Below, one piece after another: positions 33,585-43,034 of a DNA stretch of 64,000 nt (the stretch's first letter is position 1; each line of letters opens with the position of its first letter). Under the pieces are notes generated by a model, which made no database searches, was not told the DNA's origin, and saw only the letters and a program-made list of their open reading frames with translations. The position numbers and the translations under genes were made by a program. This DNA comes from Saccharothrix luteola (GTDB lineage: Bacteria; Actinomycetota; Actinomycetes; Mycobacteriales; Pseudonocardiaceae): the NCBI RefSeq assembly GCF_020859565.1, contig NZ_JAJHUO010000008.1, positions 1 to 64,000 on the forward strand, read 5' to 3'.

Positions 33585-34418
33585 CTACGTCACCTCTCCT
33601 GTTCGGCTCGTCACGCCCACGGTCCACGGATCGGTCCGGCGGGTCGAGACGAGGACCTCGACCGTACCGCCGAACGCGGCGCGCACGATGTGCGCCGCCT
33701 GTCCGCACCACGGCTGCTCACTGGCCCAGTGCGCCACGTCGACCAGCGCGGGCCCGCCCGCGGCCAGGTGCTCGCCCGCCGGGTGGTGGCGCAGGTCCGC
33801 GGTGACGTAGGCGTCCACACCCGCGCGTGCCGCCGCGGCCAGGTAGCTGTCGCCCGCGCCGCCGCACACCGCGACGCGGCGGATCGGCCGGTCCGGGTCG
33901 CCCGCCGCGCGCACGCCCCACGCCGTCGCGGGCAGGGCCTCGGCGACGCGCCGGGCGAAGTCGCGCAGCGGTTCGGGCTGGTCGAGCTCGCCGATCCGGC
34001 CGATGCCGGTGGCGGTGCCGGGTTCGGCGTCCGCGGGCTCCAGCGGGCCGGTGACGCGCAGGCCCAGGGCCTCGGCGAGGGCGTCCGAGACGCCGGGGTT
34101 GGCCACGTCGGCGTTCGTGTGCGCGGTGTAGAGGGCGACACGTGCGCGGATGAGCCGGTGGACCAGCCCGCCCTTCGGGTCGTCGGCCGGGACGCCCGTG
34201 ACGCCGCGCAGCATCAGCGGGTGGTGCGCCACGATCAGCTGCGCGCCCACCTCCAGCGCCTCGTCCACTGTGGACTGGACCGGGTCGACGCAGAACAGCA
34301 CCCTCGTCACGGGTTCGGCGCGGTCGCCGCAGACGAGGCCCACGGCGTCCCACGACTCGGCGGTCGCGGGCGGGTAGGCGGCCTCCAGGACCTCCAGGAC
34401 GTCCCCGAGCGTGGTCAC
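33585..34418 (-). CDS. Nif3-like dinuclear metal-centre protein (Rv2230c-like)
   Basis: A 277-residue member of the NIF3/YbgI (GTP cyclohydrolase I type 2-like) family, with metal-binding histidines in [12 protein letters not shown] and a carboxylate/His set in [11 protein letters not shown] and [14 protein letters not shown]. The family binds two metal ions; its substrate remains unsettled. It lacks the middle PII-like insertion of the longer mycobacterial form. The GTG at 34418 overlaps the aminotransferase stop as GTGA. The next conserved gene is separated from it by the TnpB insertion, about 1.1 kb. Confidence 0.88.
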   Translation of the reverse strand: MTTLGDVLEVLEAAYPPATAESWDAVGLVCGDRAEPVTRVLFCVDPVQSTVDEALEVGAQLIVAHHPLMLRGVTGVPADDPKGGLVHRLIRARVALYTAHTNADVANPGVSDALAEALGLRVTGPLEPADAEPGTATGIGRIGELDQPEPLRDFARRVAEALPATAWGVRAAGDPDRPIRRVAVCGGAGDSYLAAAARAGVDAYVTADLRHHPAGEHLAAGGPALVDVAHWASEQPWCGQAAHIVRAAFGGTVEVLVSTRRTDPWTVGVTSRTGEVT

Positions 34419-35467
34419 AGCTCCTCCAGCACGACTCGCAAAGCGTCCACCAGCAGGGCGAACTCCTCGGGCGCGCGGACCGCGACCCGGAGGTGGTCGG
34501 CGGTCAGGCCGGGGAACGTGTCCCCGCGCCGCACCGCGATCCCCTTGTCGCGCAACGCCTCCCGCACCCGCTGCCCGTGCGGCACGCGCAGCAGCACGAA
34601 CGGCGCGTCCGGCGGCACGACCACCAGGTCGCCCAGGGCGCCCAGGGCGGCGACGGCGCGCGCGGTGTGCTCCCGGGTCTCCCGCGCCCACGCCTCGGCC
34701 TCCGCCACGGCCGACGGCTCGCAGCACGCCGTGACGGCTTCCAGCACCAGGCTGCCCACCGGCCACGGCGGTCGGGGCAGCGCGAGCCGGGCCAGCAGCT
34801 CCGGCGCGCCGAGCAGGTAGCCCGCGCGCAGGCCCGCCAGGCCCCAGGTCTTCGTCAGGCTGCGCAGCACCAGCAGCCCGGGCACGTCGGCGCGACCGGC
34901 CAGCGACTCCGGCTCGCCGGGCACGGCGTCGGCGAACGCCTCGTCCACCACCAGCACCCGGCCGGGCCTGCTCAGCGACGCCACGACCTCCGCCGGGTGC
35001 AGCACGGACGTCGGGTTGGTCGGGTTGCCCAGCACCACCAGGTCGGCCTCGTCGGGCACCAGGTCGGCGCGCAGCCCGTAGCCGGCCTCGGGCCACAGCT
35101 GCACCCGCTGCACCGGCACGCCCGCGTCGCGCAACGCCACCTCGGGCTCGGTGAACGACGGGTGCACCACGGCGGCCAGGCACGGGTGCAGGTTCGGCAG
35201 CAGCGCGAAGCCCTCCGCGGCGCCGTTGAGGACCAGCACCTCGTCCGACGTGCGCCCATGCCGGGCGGCCACGGCGGCACGGGCGCGTTCGTCGGCGGCG
35301 GAGGCCGGGTAGGAGCCGAGGCCGTCGAGCGCGGCGGCCAGCCGGTCGCGCAGCCACGCGGGCGGCACGGGCGTCCGCACGTTCACCGCGAAGTCCACGA
35401 GCCCGGGTGCGGCGTCGACGTCCCCGTGGTGGCGCAGCAGCGCCCGGCCGGAATCCTGGCTGGTCAT
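34415..35467 (-). CDS. cobC: CobC-like PLP-dependent aminotransferase (Rv2231c-like)
   Basis: A 350-residue class I/II aminotransferase-fold enzyme annotated in actinobacteria as CobC, a threonine-phosphate decarboxylase homologue. The product (R)-1-amino-2-propanol phosphate is attached during cobalamin assembly by CobD. Visible features are [14 protein letters not shown] (substrate/PLP site), [14 protein letters not shown] and the PLP lysine in [19 protein letters not shown]. Position beside Nif3, RNase H/phosphatase and cobD supports the role. Histidinol-phosphate aminotransferase is the main alternative. The start is ATG 35467. Confidence 0.82.
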   Translation of the reverse strand: MTSQDSGRALLRHHGDVDAAPGLVDFAVNVRTPVPPAWLRDRLAAALDGLGSYPASAADERARAAVAARHGRTSDEVLVLNGAAEGFALLPNLHPCLAAVVHPSFTEPEVALRDAGVPVQRVQLWPEAGYGLRADLVPDEADLVVLGNPTNPTSVLHPAEVVASLSRPGRVLVVDEAFADAVPGEPESLAGRADVPGLLVLRSLTKTWGLAGLRAGYLLGAPELLARLALPRPPWPVGSLVLEAVTACCEPSAVAEAEAWARETREHTARAVAALGALGDLVVVPPDAPFVLLRVPHGQRVREALRDKGIAVRRGDTFPGLTADHLRVAVRAPEEFALLVDALRVVLEEL

Positions 35468-35494
35468 CGCCGCGAGTCTAGGCGATCAGCGTCG

Positions 35495-36499
35495 TCACCC
35501 GATCTGGGAGGCGGCCCAGTCCAGGTAGGCGCCGGGCAGCTCGCGCAGGATGCCGAGGGCGTCGGAGTCGGGCAGGTCCGGCAGCGCGCGCACCGCCTGC
35601 CCGGCCAGCGACGTGCAGTGCGCGAGGGTGTCGGCGACCAGGCTGCTCTGCCGCAGCTGCGCCAGCAACCCGGTCAGCTCCGCGTCGGTCAGCTCACGGC
35701 CGCGTCGCGCGAGCAGCGCGCGCTGGTCGTCGGTCAACGCCCGCAGCAGCGGGAACGTGTACACGCCCTGGCGGATGTCGTTGCCGACCGGCTTGCCCAG
35801 CCGCTGCGAGGTGGACGCCAGGTCCAGCAGGTCGTCGAGGATCTGGAACATCAGCCCGAACAGCCCGCCGAAGCGGGCCATGGCGCCGGTGGTCGCCTCG
35901 TCGGCGTCGGCGCAGTGCGCGGCCAGCACGCAGCCGACCTCGAACAGCGCGCCCGTCTTCAGCTCGATGGACCGCAGCGCGGCGGCCGGGTCGCGGTTCG
36001 CGTCGTAGAGGTCGACGACCTCCAGCACCTGGCCCTCGACCAGGTCCGTCACGGCCTTGGCGAGCGTGCTCGCGGCGAACGGCGAGATCCGGTCGAGCGC
36101 GGCCTGGCTGGCGCGGGCCAGCATGAAGTCGCCGACCAGCACGGCGGGGCCCGTGCCCCAGTCCGCGTTGACCGTGCGCACGCCGCGCCGTTCCTCGGCG
36201 TTGTCCATCAGGTCGTCGTGCACCAGCGAGCCGGCGTGCAGCAGCTCGACGCAGGCGGCGGCGGTGACCGCCTTGTCGGTGATGCGACCGGACACGGCCA
36301 GCGACCCGGCCAGGACCAGCACCGAGCGCAGCCGCTTGCCGCCGGCCGCGGTGATGCGGCCGGAGAAGGTGTTGACGATCGGCAGGGACGAGGAGGTCGC
36401 CAAGGCCCGGATCTCGTCCTCGACCTTCGGCAGCGCACGGGCGAGCGCCGGCATGGTCGGCATGGTCGACTGCGCTTCGTTCGACTGCACTGTGGACAC
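35495..36499 (-). CDS. Polyprenyl diphosphate synthase
   Basis: A 334-residue trans-prenyltransferase that condenses isopentenyl diphosphate onto allylic diphosphates, probably making the side chain of menaquinone. Both aspartate-rich motifs are clear: first motif HDDLMDN, preceded by GGKRLRSVLVL, and second motif LMFQILDDLLDL. The lysine in LGKPVGNDIRQG is also conserved. The start is GTG 36499; no good ribosome site is visible, and ATG 36463 is possible. It lies 27 bases upstream of the aminotransferase gene. Chain length cannot be read from sequence by eye. Confidence 0.88.
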   Translation of the reverse strand: MSTVQSNEAQSTMPTMPALARALPKVEDEIRALATSSSLPIVNTFSGRITAAGGKRLRSVLVLAGSLAVSGRITDKAVTAAACVELLHAGSLVHDDLMDNAEERRGVRTVNADWGTGPAVLVGDFMLARASQAALDRISPFAASTLAKAVTDLVEGQVLEVVDLYDANRDPAAALRSIELKTGALFEVGCVLAAHCADADEATTGAMARFGGLFGLMFQILDDLLDLASTSQRLGKPVGNDIRQGVYTFPLLRALTDDQRALLARRGRELTDAELTGLLAQLRQSSLVADTLAHCTSLAGQAVRALPDLPDSDALGILRELPGAYLDWAASQIG

Positions 36500-36583
36500 A
36501 CGGTGATCGTCGCTCGCGGCGCCTGAGAGCCCGCTGAGACCGCCGCTCGAGCGCCGGTCGGACCGCAGCCCGGACTGCCGCCG

Positions 36584-36805
36584 TCAGAGCACCGAGATGG
36601 CGACCGCGAAGCACAGCACGGCGAGGCTCAGCACCAGGTGGACGAGCGAGGGCACCTCGGGCCGGCCGCCCGGGCACAGCGACCGCTCGGTCAGCACCGG
36701 TCGCCGGACTCTCCCGGCGTCGGCCGCGGACACCGGCGGGACCACCCGGTCCTCGAGTGCGACACCCGTTCCGAATTGGACGGACGAACCCGCCACGCCA
36801 GACAT
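36584..36805 (-). CDS. Small single-pass membrane protein
   Basis: A 73-residue protein, if the ATG at 36805 is right, with a polar N-terminal region and a C-terminal hydrophobic helix (LVHLVLSLAVLCFAVAISVL). An in-frame GTG at 36820 with GGAAGG just upstream is an alternative start. No family is recognised. Codon third positions look coding, but the gene is small and the call is tentative. Confidence 0.5.
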   Translation of the reverse strand: MSGVAGSSVQFGTGVALEDRVVPPVSAADAGRVRRPVLTERSLCPGGRPEVPSLVHLVLSLAVLCFAVAISVL

Positions 36806-36875
36806 GTGCAAGTCATTCACTTTCCTTCCCGACACATTCCCCACGCCTTTGGCGTCGGCAGCGCGGGTCGACACG

Positions 36876-37349
36876 TTACTCGTTAACACGCTTTCGAAGA
36901 CTCTCTTCCGCCGCTGACAGCAGTCGGGCCCGGTCCTGCCGGGCCAGCCGCTTCCGTTCCCGCTCACGCACCCATGTTCGCACGTCGTCGGCACCCAGGC
37001 CGACCGCTTCCCGGTAGAATTCGTCCTCGAACCACCACCACACCCGAATGCCGTAACGGGCAATGCGCACGGGCTGTTCCCGACGCAACACGTCGAGTGA
37101 CGAAAAATCGGCCACCAGCACCGGCGGACATCCCGTGCCGACGAAGAAATGCCTTTTCCGGAACGCGAAACGGCGATGGGTGAAGAATCCCGCGTTCGGG
37201 TCGGGCACCGGCCCACCAGGCGATGTCACGGGCCGTGGTCGGGCGAACGCGGGCGTCTCCGGCCACGACCGGCGGCGCACCGCCACCACCACCCCGGCGG
37301 TCGCCAGGACCACGAGCACCACGACGACACCAACCACGACCCCGGACAT
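36876..37349 (-). CDS. Membrane-anchored uncharacterised protein
   Basis: A 157-residue protein with an N-terminal transmembrane helix (VVVGVVVVLVVLATAGVVVA), then a basic cytoplasmic domain containing FFTHRRFAFRKRHFFVGTGC and a Trp-rich patch (IRVWWWFEDEF), ending in a charged helix. The ATG at 37349 has GGGGG upstream. It is divergent from the phosphatase gene. I do not recognise the family; the Trp/Phe-rich core suggests a real folded domain. Confidence 0.65.
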   Translation of the reverse strand: MSGVVVGVVVVLVVLATAGVVVAVRRRSWPETPAFARPRPVTSPGGPVPDPNAGFFTHRRFAFRKRHFFVGTGCPPVLVADFSSLDVLRREQPVRIARYGIRVWWWFEDEFYREAVGLGADDVRTWVRERERKRLARQDRARLLSAAEESLRKRVNE

Positions 37350-37406
37350 GCTTGGACCCCCAAAGCGAGCGGTCGCGGAGCGCTCGACCTGGCAGACTCC
37401 CCTGCC

Positions 37407-37868
37407 GTGACGCTGACCGTCTCGTTCATCTGCACCGGCAACATCTGCCGTTCCCCCGTAGCCGCGATCATATTCCGCGAGCACCTGCGCCGGGCCGGCC
37501 TGGGTGATCTTGTGGAGGTGACCAGCGCGGGCACGGGCGGGTGGCACGTGGGCGACCCCGCCGACCCCAGGGCGGCCAAGTCGCTGGCCGACAACGGCTA
37601 CCCGACCGAGCACAGCGCCGCCCAGGTCGACGACAACCACCTCGACGCCGACCTTCTGGTGGCGTTGGACTCGGGGCACGCGCGGGCGCTGCGGCGACTG
37701 GTCGGCGATCCCGAGCGGGTCAGGCTGCTGCGCTCCTTCGACCCAGACGCGGACGGCGTCGACGTGCCCGACCCCTACTACGGCGACAAGGCCGGCTTCG
37801 ACCGCGTGGTCGAGATGGTGGAGGCCGCGGTCCCCGGTCTGCTGGCTTGGGTCCGCGAACGCCTATAA
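37407..37868 (+). CDS. ptpA: Low-molecular-weight protein tyrosine phosphatase (PtpA-like)
   Basis: A 153-residue phosphatase removing phosphate from tyrosine residues. The P-loop CTGNICRS (C-x5-R-S) is at residues 9-16 and the general-acid aspartate is in DVPDPYYGDKAGF. It corresponds to Rv2234 in the mycobacterial synteny block. GTG 37407 has no ribosome site and lies near the expected transcription start, so the mRNA may be leaderless. It is followed by the foldback repeat at 37890-38322. Confidence 0.92.
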   Translation: MTLTVSFICTGNICRSPVAAIIFREHLRRAGLGDLVEVTSAGTGGWHVGDPADPRAAKSLADNGYPTEHSAAQVDDNHLDADLLVALDSGHARALRRLVGDPERVRLLRSFDPDADGVDVPDPYYGDKAGFDRVVEMVEAAVPGLLAWVRERL

Positions 37869-37889
37869 GGCAGATGTGACACAAAGATC

Positions 37890-38322
37890 AAAAGCACGTC
37901 CTCGCCGGACGGGCAGATCAGCAGGATGACCCCAAGCACCGCTGGATGTTCCGGGTCCGTTGTTGGTCCGGGTTTCGTGTCATCCCTCTGGGGAGGTGAG
38001 GGCATCGCCGCCGCACACGCCCCAGCCCGACCCGACCCCGGGCCCGCCGGCGACCCCCGGACCGTCCACTGGCATGCCCTTCCCCAGAAGTAGGGCTTCG
38101 CGTCATCCCGCCGACCTGGCGCAGCCCTACCGCGCGTGTCAAGGGGGGCGCTGTTCAGCGATACCCGCGGCTTCGACCGTGGGCGCCCCCCTTGATACGT
38201 GTGGTAGCCCTTGTGGAGGTCGGTGGGATGACACGAAACCCGGACCAACGACGGACCCGGCACAGAACCACCCAACCCCAGGTCATCCTGCTGATCTGCC
38301 CGTCCGGCGAGGACATGCTTTT
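37890..38322. repeat. Nested foldback (inverted repeat) element
   Basis: Three nested pairs of inverted arms fill the gap between ptpA and the kinase gene. The outer arms are 42 bases (37890-37931 with 38281-38322) with one mismatch. The middle arms are 36 bases (37951-37986 with 38225-38260) with one mismatch. The inner arms are about 50 bases (38102-38151 with 38183-38232), roughly 78 percent identical. The motif GGGYTTCGYGTCATCCC occurs three times, twice forward (37970 and 38093) and once inverted (38225). The whole can form one long imperfect hairpin. It resembles a foldback/MITE-type element or structured RNA. No protein is supported inside. Confidence 0.85.
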
Positions 38323-38357
38323 CAAGCTTCTACGCCAAGCCGAAGGGACGCACCCCC

Positions 38358-39200
38358 GTGGACAGCCGTAGATCACCGGCCCAAGCCGCGACGGAGCTGA
38401 CCGGCGTCCCAGGCACCGAAACCCGCCACCTCGGCCCGACCACCTGGGAAGTCACCCTCGCCAACGGCAACCTGGTGGTCGTCAAACGGCACAGCACCCC
38501 GAACGCGACCCAAGCCGAAGCCGCCTCACTGCACTGGCTGACCGAACCCAAAGGCCCACCGGTCCCACACCTGCACGGCCACGACGCGCAGTGGCTGGTG
38601 ATGGACCGGATCGACCAGGGCCACCCCACCCCCACCACCGCCGAGGAGTTCGGCCGCAAGCTCGCCGCCCTCCACACCACCGGAGCCCCGGCGTTCGGCG
38701 TGCCGCCACCAGGCGGGCCGACCGAGGCGACGATCGGCCTCGCGCCGATGCGCAACGTCCCCTCCGACAACTGGCCCGAGTGGTTCGCCGAGCACCGGAT
38801 CGCCCACTACACCCGACTCGCGGTGGACGCGGGCGTGTTGACCCCGACCGAGGCCCGGACCATAGAGGCCGTGCGGGTGGAGGCGCCGCACGAACCGCCC
38901 GCCCGCCTGCACGGCGACCTCTGGAACGGCAACGTGCACTGGGCCGCCGACGGCCGCGCGTGGCTGATCGACCCCGCCGCCCACGGCGGCCACCGGGAGA
39001 GCGACCTGGCCATGCTCGCCCTCTTCGGCTGCCCCCACCTGGACCGCGTGCTCGCCGCCTACGACGAGGCCGCGCCGCTGGCCGACGGGTGGCGTGACCG
39101 GGTGCCGCTGCACCAGCTGTTCCCGGTGCTCGTGCACGCCGTGCTGTTCGGCGGCGGCTACGCCGGACAGGCGTTGTCCCTGGCCCGGTCGCTGAGATGA
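38358..39200 (+). CDS. Fructosamine kinase/aminoglycoside-phosphotransferase-like kinase
   Basis: A 280-residue small-molecule kinase of the fructosamine-3-kinase family, which phosphorylates glycated amines. The catalytic loop RLHGDLWNGNVHW and the metal-binding DPAAHGGHRESDLAM are intact. The N-terminal lobe has LVVVKRHS and the linker WLVMDRIDQG. GTG 38358 follows GAAGGGA. It may instead act on another sugar or amino alcohol; no resistance role is indicated by context. It starts 36 bases after the foldback element, which could affect its expression. Confidence 0.85.
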   Translation: MDSRRSPAQAATELTGVPGTETRHLGPTTWEVTLANGNLVVVKRHSTPNATQAEAASLHWLTEPKGPPVPHLHGHDAQWLVMDRIDQGHPTPTTAEEFGRKLAALHTTGAPAFGVPPPGGPTEATIGLAPMRNVPSDNWPEWFAEHRIAHYTRLAVDAGVLTPTEARTIEAVRVEAPHEPPARLHGDLWNGNVHWAADGRAWLIDPAAHGGHRESDLAMLALFGCPHLDRVLAAYDEAAPLADGWRDRVPLHQLFPVLVHAVLFGGGYAGQALSLARSLR

Positions 39201-39207
39201 TGACCGC

Positions 39208-39771
39208 ATGGGGATCAAGGCGTTCGACCGCGACGACTGGCGGTGGCTCAACGAGCCGCGCGCGTGGAGCGACCAGGACGGGCTGACCGTCACCAGCGAC
39301 CCGGAAACGGACTTCTGGCGCACCACCCACTACGGCTACGACCGTGACAGCGGCCACGTCCTCGGCGTGCCGCTGACCGGTGACTTCACCATCGCCGCCT
39401 CGTTCACCGCGGACTACGCCGCCCAGTACGACCAGGCGGGCATCGCGCTGTGGCTCGACGACCGCAACTGGATCAAGGCGGGCGTCGAGCTCGTGGACGA
39501 CGAGTTCCAGGTCAGCACCGTCGTGACCAGGGACTTCTCCGACTGGTCGGTGGTGCCGGCCGGACGCGTCGGTCGGGTGACGATCGCGGCGGTGCGCGAG
39601 GGCGACGCGGTGACCGTCCGCTACGGCACCGGCGACACCGAGCCGACGACCCTGCTGCGGCTGGCGTACTTCCCGCCCGAGGTGGAGGCGTTGGTCGGCG
39701 TGATGGTCGCGGCGCCGACGGGCCCGGGCTTCACCGCCCGCTTCGACCGGGTGCAGGTCACAACGGCCTAG
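39208..39771 (+). CDS. DUF1349-family concanavalin-like protein
   Basis: A 187-residue protein of the DUF1349 family, a jelly-roll fold related to the Saccharomyces Ree1 group. Diagnostic pieces are DFWRTTHYGYDRDSGHVLGV, QYDQAGIALWLDDRNWIKAG and VELVDDEFQVSTVVTRDFSD. The family is thought to bind carbohydrate or small ligands; no enzymatic residues are known. It starts 7 bases after the kinase stop and is probably co-transcribed with it. Confidence 0.87.
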   Translation: MGIKAFDRDDWRWLNEPRAWSDQDGLTVTSDPETDFWRTTHYGYDRDSGHVLGVPLTGDFTIAASFTADYAAQYDQAGIALWLDDRNWIKAGVELVDDEFQVSTVVTRDFSDWSVVPAGRVGRVTIAAVREGDAVTVRYGTGDTEPTTLLRLAYFPPEVEALVGVMVAAPTGPGFTARFDRVQVTTA

Positions 39772-39787
39772 GGCTTACCGTGGTCAC

Positions 39788-40591
39788 GTGCGGTTGAGGT
39801 TCCTGTTGCAGCCCGGGTGGCTGGCGTTGACGCTGGCGGTCTGGGTGTTCGCGGGCGCGTGCTTCACGCTGCTGGCGCCGTGGCAGTTCGACCGCGACAC
39901 CGAGCGCGACGCCCAGAACAACGCGGTCACGTCGTCCCTGCGCACCGACCCGGTGCCGGTCGCCACGCTGCTCGACCGGCCCGCCGCCGAGGTCGAGTGG
40001 CGGCGCGTGACGCTGACCGGCCGCTACCTGCCCGAGGGGCAGGCGGTGGCGCGGCTGCGGACCGTGCAGGGCGAGGCGGCGTTCGAGGTGCTGACGCCGT
40101 TCCGGCTGGCCGACGGGCCGACGGTGCTGGTCGACCGGGGTTACGTGCGGCCGGTCAACGGCATCAAGGTGCCCGACCTCAAGCCGGTGCCGACCGGTGA
40201 CGTGACGCTGGTCGCGCTGGTCCGCCGGGACGAGTCGGACACCCGGGAGGCGTTCCAGGAGGACGAGCACCGGCAGGTGTACTCGGTGAACTCCGCCGTG
40301 GTCGGCCGCGCCGCCGGGCTGGACCTCCGGCCGGGCTACTTCCAGCTCACCGAGGGCCAGCCCGGGGTCGAGGAGTCCCTGCCGCTGCCGAAGCTCGACG
40401 CGGGACCGTTCTTCTCCTACGCGTTGCAGTGGATCGCGTTCGGCGCGATGGCGCTCGGCGGCTGGCTGTACTTCACCGTCCGCGAGATCCGCCCCGGCGG
40501 CGCGCTCCAGGCGGACACCACCGGCAAGAAGGTCAGGCGGAAGTCCGTCGCCGAACAGCTCGCCGAAGACGAGGCCGCGCCAGCGCGATGA
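39788..40591 (+). CDS. SURF1-family cytochrome oxidase assembly protein
   Basis: A 267-residue SURF1 protein, equivalent to Rv2235, which helps haem insertion during assembly of cytochrome c oxidase. It has the family topology: an N-terminal helix (GWLALTLAVWVFAGACFTLL), an extracytoplasmic domain with WRRVTLTGRYLPEGQ and VLVDRGYVRP, and a second helix near the end (ALQWIAFGAMALGGWLYFTV). The start is GTG 39788. The 3' end overlaps that of the convergent cobD by 59 bases. Confidence 0.9.
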   Translation: MRLRFLLQPGWLALTLAVWVFAGACFTLLAPWQFDRDTERDAQNNAVTSSLRTDPVPVATLLDRPAAEVEWRRVTLTGRYLPEGQAVARLRTVQGEAAFEVLTPFRLADGPTVLVDRGYVRPVNGIKVPDLKPVPTGDVTLVALVRRDESDTREAFQEDEHRQVYSVNSAVVGRAAGLDLRPGYFQLTEGQPGVEESLPLPKLDAGPFFSYALQWIAFGAMALGGWLYFTVREIRPGGALQADTTGKKVRRKSVAEQLAEDEAAPAR

Positions 40592-41501
40592 CCGCGGTCA
40601 CGGCCGCCGCCGACGCGCCGACCACCCGCGACAGCTCCACCGCCCGCGTCACGTGACCCGCGTCGGGGTTGCGGCCGTGCCCGAGCACCGGCCGGTCCTC
40701 CGCGCCGTGCGCGTACACCGTGCGCCCGCCCAGCCGGACCTCCAACGCGCCCGCGAACGCCGCCTCGACCTGGCCGGCGTTGGGGCTCGGGTGGGCCGCC
40801 GCGTCCCGCCGCCACGTCCGCCACGCCTCGCCCGCCGACCCGCCGACGACCGGCGCACCGGCCGCCGTGAGCAGCGCGGCCAGCCGCGAGGGCAGCAGGT
40901 TCGCCACGTCGTCCAGCCGTGCCGCGGCCCAGCCGAACCGGCGGTAGCGCTCGTTGCGGTGGCCGACCATGGCGTCGAGCGTGTTCGCCGCGCGGTAGCC
41001 GAGCAGACCGGGCACGCCCGCGACCGCGCCCCAGAACAGCGGGGCCACGACGGCGTCGGACGTGTTCTCCGCCACGGACTCGACGGTCGCCTTCGCCAGG
41101 CCCATCGTGTCGAGCTTGCGCGGCTCGCGCCCGCACAGGTTGGGCAAACGATTGCGCGCCGCTTCGAGGTCGCCGCCGTCCAGCTCGCGGCCCATCGCGG
41201 TGCCCTCGTCGGCCAACGACGACCCGCCGAGCACGATCCACGTGGCGGCGGCCGTGCTCAGGGCCTGGAAGACCTGGCTGCGCTTGCCGAGCCGCTCCAC
41301 CGCGACTCCCGCGAGGACCGTGCCGCCGACGAGCGCGACCGTGTGCGCCACACCGCCCGCCCGGTGGTCGCGGTACAGCTTGCGCTCCAGCGCCGCCGCC
41401 GCCCGTCCGAATCCCGCTACCGGGTGATACCTCTCGGGGTCGCCGAACACCGCGTCAGCGGCCACGCCCAGCACCAACCCCACCGCGCGCCCCAGACTCA
41501 C
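40533..41501 (-). CDS. cobD: Adenosylcobinamide-phosphate synthase
   Basis: A 322-residue CobD/CbiB integral membrane enzyme, which attaches aminopropanol (phosphate) to adenosylcobyric acid in vitamin B12 assembly. Signatures are DAVFGDPERYHPVAGFGR at the start, ESVAENTSDAVVAPLFWGAV and RAANTLDAMVGHRNERYRRF. The GTG at 41501 lies 51 bases from the divergent jetA start. It is equivalent to Rv2236c and closes the conserved block. With the cobC-like gene and the phosphatase fusion it indicates late B12 synthesis or salvage. Confidence 0.92.
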   Translation of the reverse strand: MSLGRAVGLVLGVAADAVFGDPERYHPVAGFGRAAAALERKLYRDHRAGGVAHTVALVGGTVLAGVAVERLGKRSQVFQALSTAAATWIVLGGSSLADEGTAMGRELDGGDLEAARNRLPNLCGREPRKLDTMGLAKATVESVAENTSDAVVAPLFWGAVAGVPGLLGYRAANTLDAMVGHRNERYRRFGWAAARLDDVANLLPSRLAALLTAAGAPVVGGSAGEAWRTWRRDAAAHPSPNAGQVEAAFAGALEVRLGGRTVYAHGAEDRPVLGHGRNPDAGHVTRAVELSRVVGASAAAVTAVIALARPRLRRAVRRRTSA

Positions 41502-41552
41502 ACGGGCACGGTAGCCCGCACGTGTCGGACCGCCGCATTAGGGTGGCGCACC

Positions 41553-43034
41553 GTGGAACCAGCCGGCCGCCTCAAGCTCTACGCGTACCTGGACGCCCGC
41601 GATCACCAGCGCACGTACCTGGCGATCATGCGGTTGTTCACGTCCACGCTGCTGGCCGACCTGTCGGCGGGTGAGGTCGCGGGCGCGTTGGCGGGCGCCG
41701 AGCGGGAGGGCCGGGTCGAGGCGGGCGAGTCGCGCATCGAGAACGTGATCAACCGGCTCCGGCAGCTGGTCGAGTGGGGCAACCTGGTGCAGGGCAGGCG
41801 CGAGGTGGTGGCCTCCAGCATCGCCGAGTTCCAGCACGGCAGCGTGCGCTACCAGGTCAGCAAGCTCGCGGTCCGGGTGCAGCGCGACGTGGACGAGCTG
41901 CTGCGCGTGCCGGAGGGCGCCCGGGAGGTGTCCCGGGAGCTGCTGCCCGCCGTGGAACGCGGCCTCGACCGGCTCGGGCAGTCGCTGTCGGAGGCGTTGA
42001 TCAGCGGCGCGCCCCGCTCGCGTGAGGTGCTGGCCGAGCAGGTCACGACGCTGTTCCTCCAGCACGCCGAGCTGGCCGCGACCGTGCGCGACTTCTACGC
42101 CTACCTGGGTCAGGTCGTCACGCGGCACCACCTCGCGCCCGAGGAGATCTCCGGGTTCCGCAACCTGCTGGTCGAGTACATCCAGATGGTCGTGGAGGAC
42201 GTGCTGCGGCACACGCCGGCCATCGCGGACGCCCTGGCCCGCGTCACCTCCGCGCGGTCCGAGCTCCTGCGCCTGCTGGGCCGTGCCGACCTCGGTGAGA
42301 AGGTCGAACGGGCCCGCGGGCGGTCGGCGGAGGACTGGCAGGACCTGACCGACTGGTTCGTGGACCGCCCCGGGCGGCCGAGCCAGGTGACGGCGTTGCG
42401 GGAGGCGACGGCGCGCGCGATCGGGTCGCTGCTGGCGAGCGTGAAGCGGGCGACGTCCGGCGGCGGGCTGCTGCCGAGCAGGCGGGCGGAGCTGCTGAAG
42501 CTGGCCGGGTGGTTCGACGCGGGGACGCGCTCGGAGGCGCACGAGCTCTACGCGGCGGCGTTCGGGCTGTACGCGGCGCGGCACGTGTCGCCGGCGCCCG
42601 AGCACGACCGCGACAACGAGCGCACGGCGTGGCGTGACGGGCCGGTGGTCGACGTGCAGGTGAGCGTGCGCAGCCGCGGTGATCGCGGCGCCCGCGGGCG
42701 GACCTCGCGGATCCTGGACGACCCGATGACCGAGCAGTCGCTGCTGGCCGAGGCGCGGGAGGCCGACGAGCGGCGGGCGGCGTCGGTGGCCGAGCTGGCG
42801 GCGGCGGCGCCCCGGCTGTCGTCCACGACGTTGTCCGGTGAGGCGCTCGAGGTGCTGTGCGAGCTGCTGACCTTGGCGATGGCGCAGCGCGACACCGCGG
42901 CCGACTCCGGTTCGGCGACGGATCCGGTGCGCGGGCTGCGGGTGACCGTCTCGCACACCGCCGGGAGTTCGACGCGGATCCGTTCGGCGGCGGGCACGTT
43001 GACGCTGCACGACTCGACGTTGGTGCTCGACTGA
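41553..43034 (+). CDS. jetA: Wadjet type III subunit JetA (DUF2397, kleisin-like)
   Basis: A 493-residue protein of the TIGR02677/DUF2397 family. In the Wadjet anti-plasmid system JetA is the MukF/kleisin-like subunit that bridges the SMC heads. Recognisable parts are the start RLKLYAYLDARDHQRTYLAI with a winged-helix region, RLRQLVEWGNLVQGRREV, and the central helical region LFLQHAELAATVRDFYAYLG. GTG 41553 has a weak GGGTGG upstream. It overlaps jetB as TGATG, so the subunits are translated together. Confidence 0.88.
   Translation: MEPAGRLKLYAYLDARDHQRTYLAIMRLFTSTLLADLSAGEVAGALAGAEREGRVEAGESRIENVINRLRQLVEWGNLVQGRREVVASSIAEFQHGSVRYQVSKLAVRVQRDVDELLRVPEGAREVSRELLPAVERGLDRLGQSLSEALISGAPRSREVLAEQVTTLFLQHAELAATVRDFYAYLGQVVTRHHLAPEEISGFRNLLVEYIQMVVEDVLRHTPAIADALARVTSARSELLRLLGRADLGEKVERARGRSAEDWQDLTDWFVDRPGRPSQVTALREATARAIGSLLASVKRATSGGGLLPSRRAELLKLAGWFDAGTRSEAHELYAAAFGLYAARHVSPAPEHDRDNERTAWRDGPVVDVQVSVRSRGDRGARGRTSRILDDPMTEQSLLAEAREADERRAASVAELAAAAPRLSSTTLSGEALEVLCELLTLAMAQRDTAADSGSATDPVRGLRVTVSHTAGSSTRIRSAAGTLTLHDSTLVLD

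Noticed and set aside
37890..38322. Foldback element considered as a retron msr-msd
   Set aside because: No reverse transcriptase is present nearby and the nested symmetry is not that of a retron RNA.
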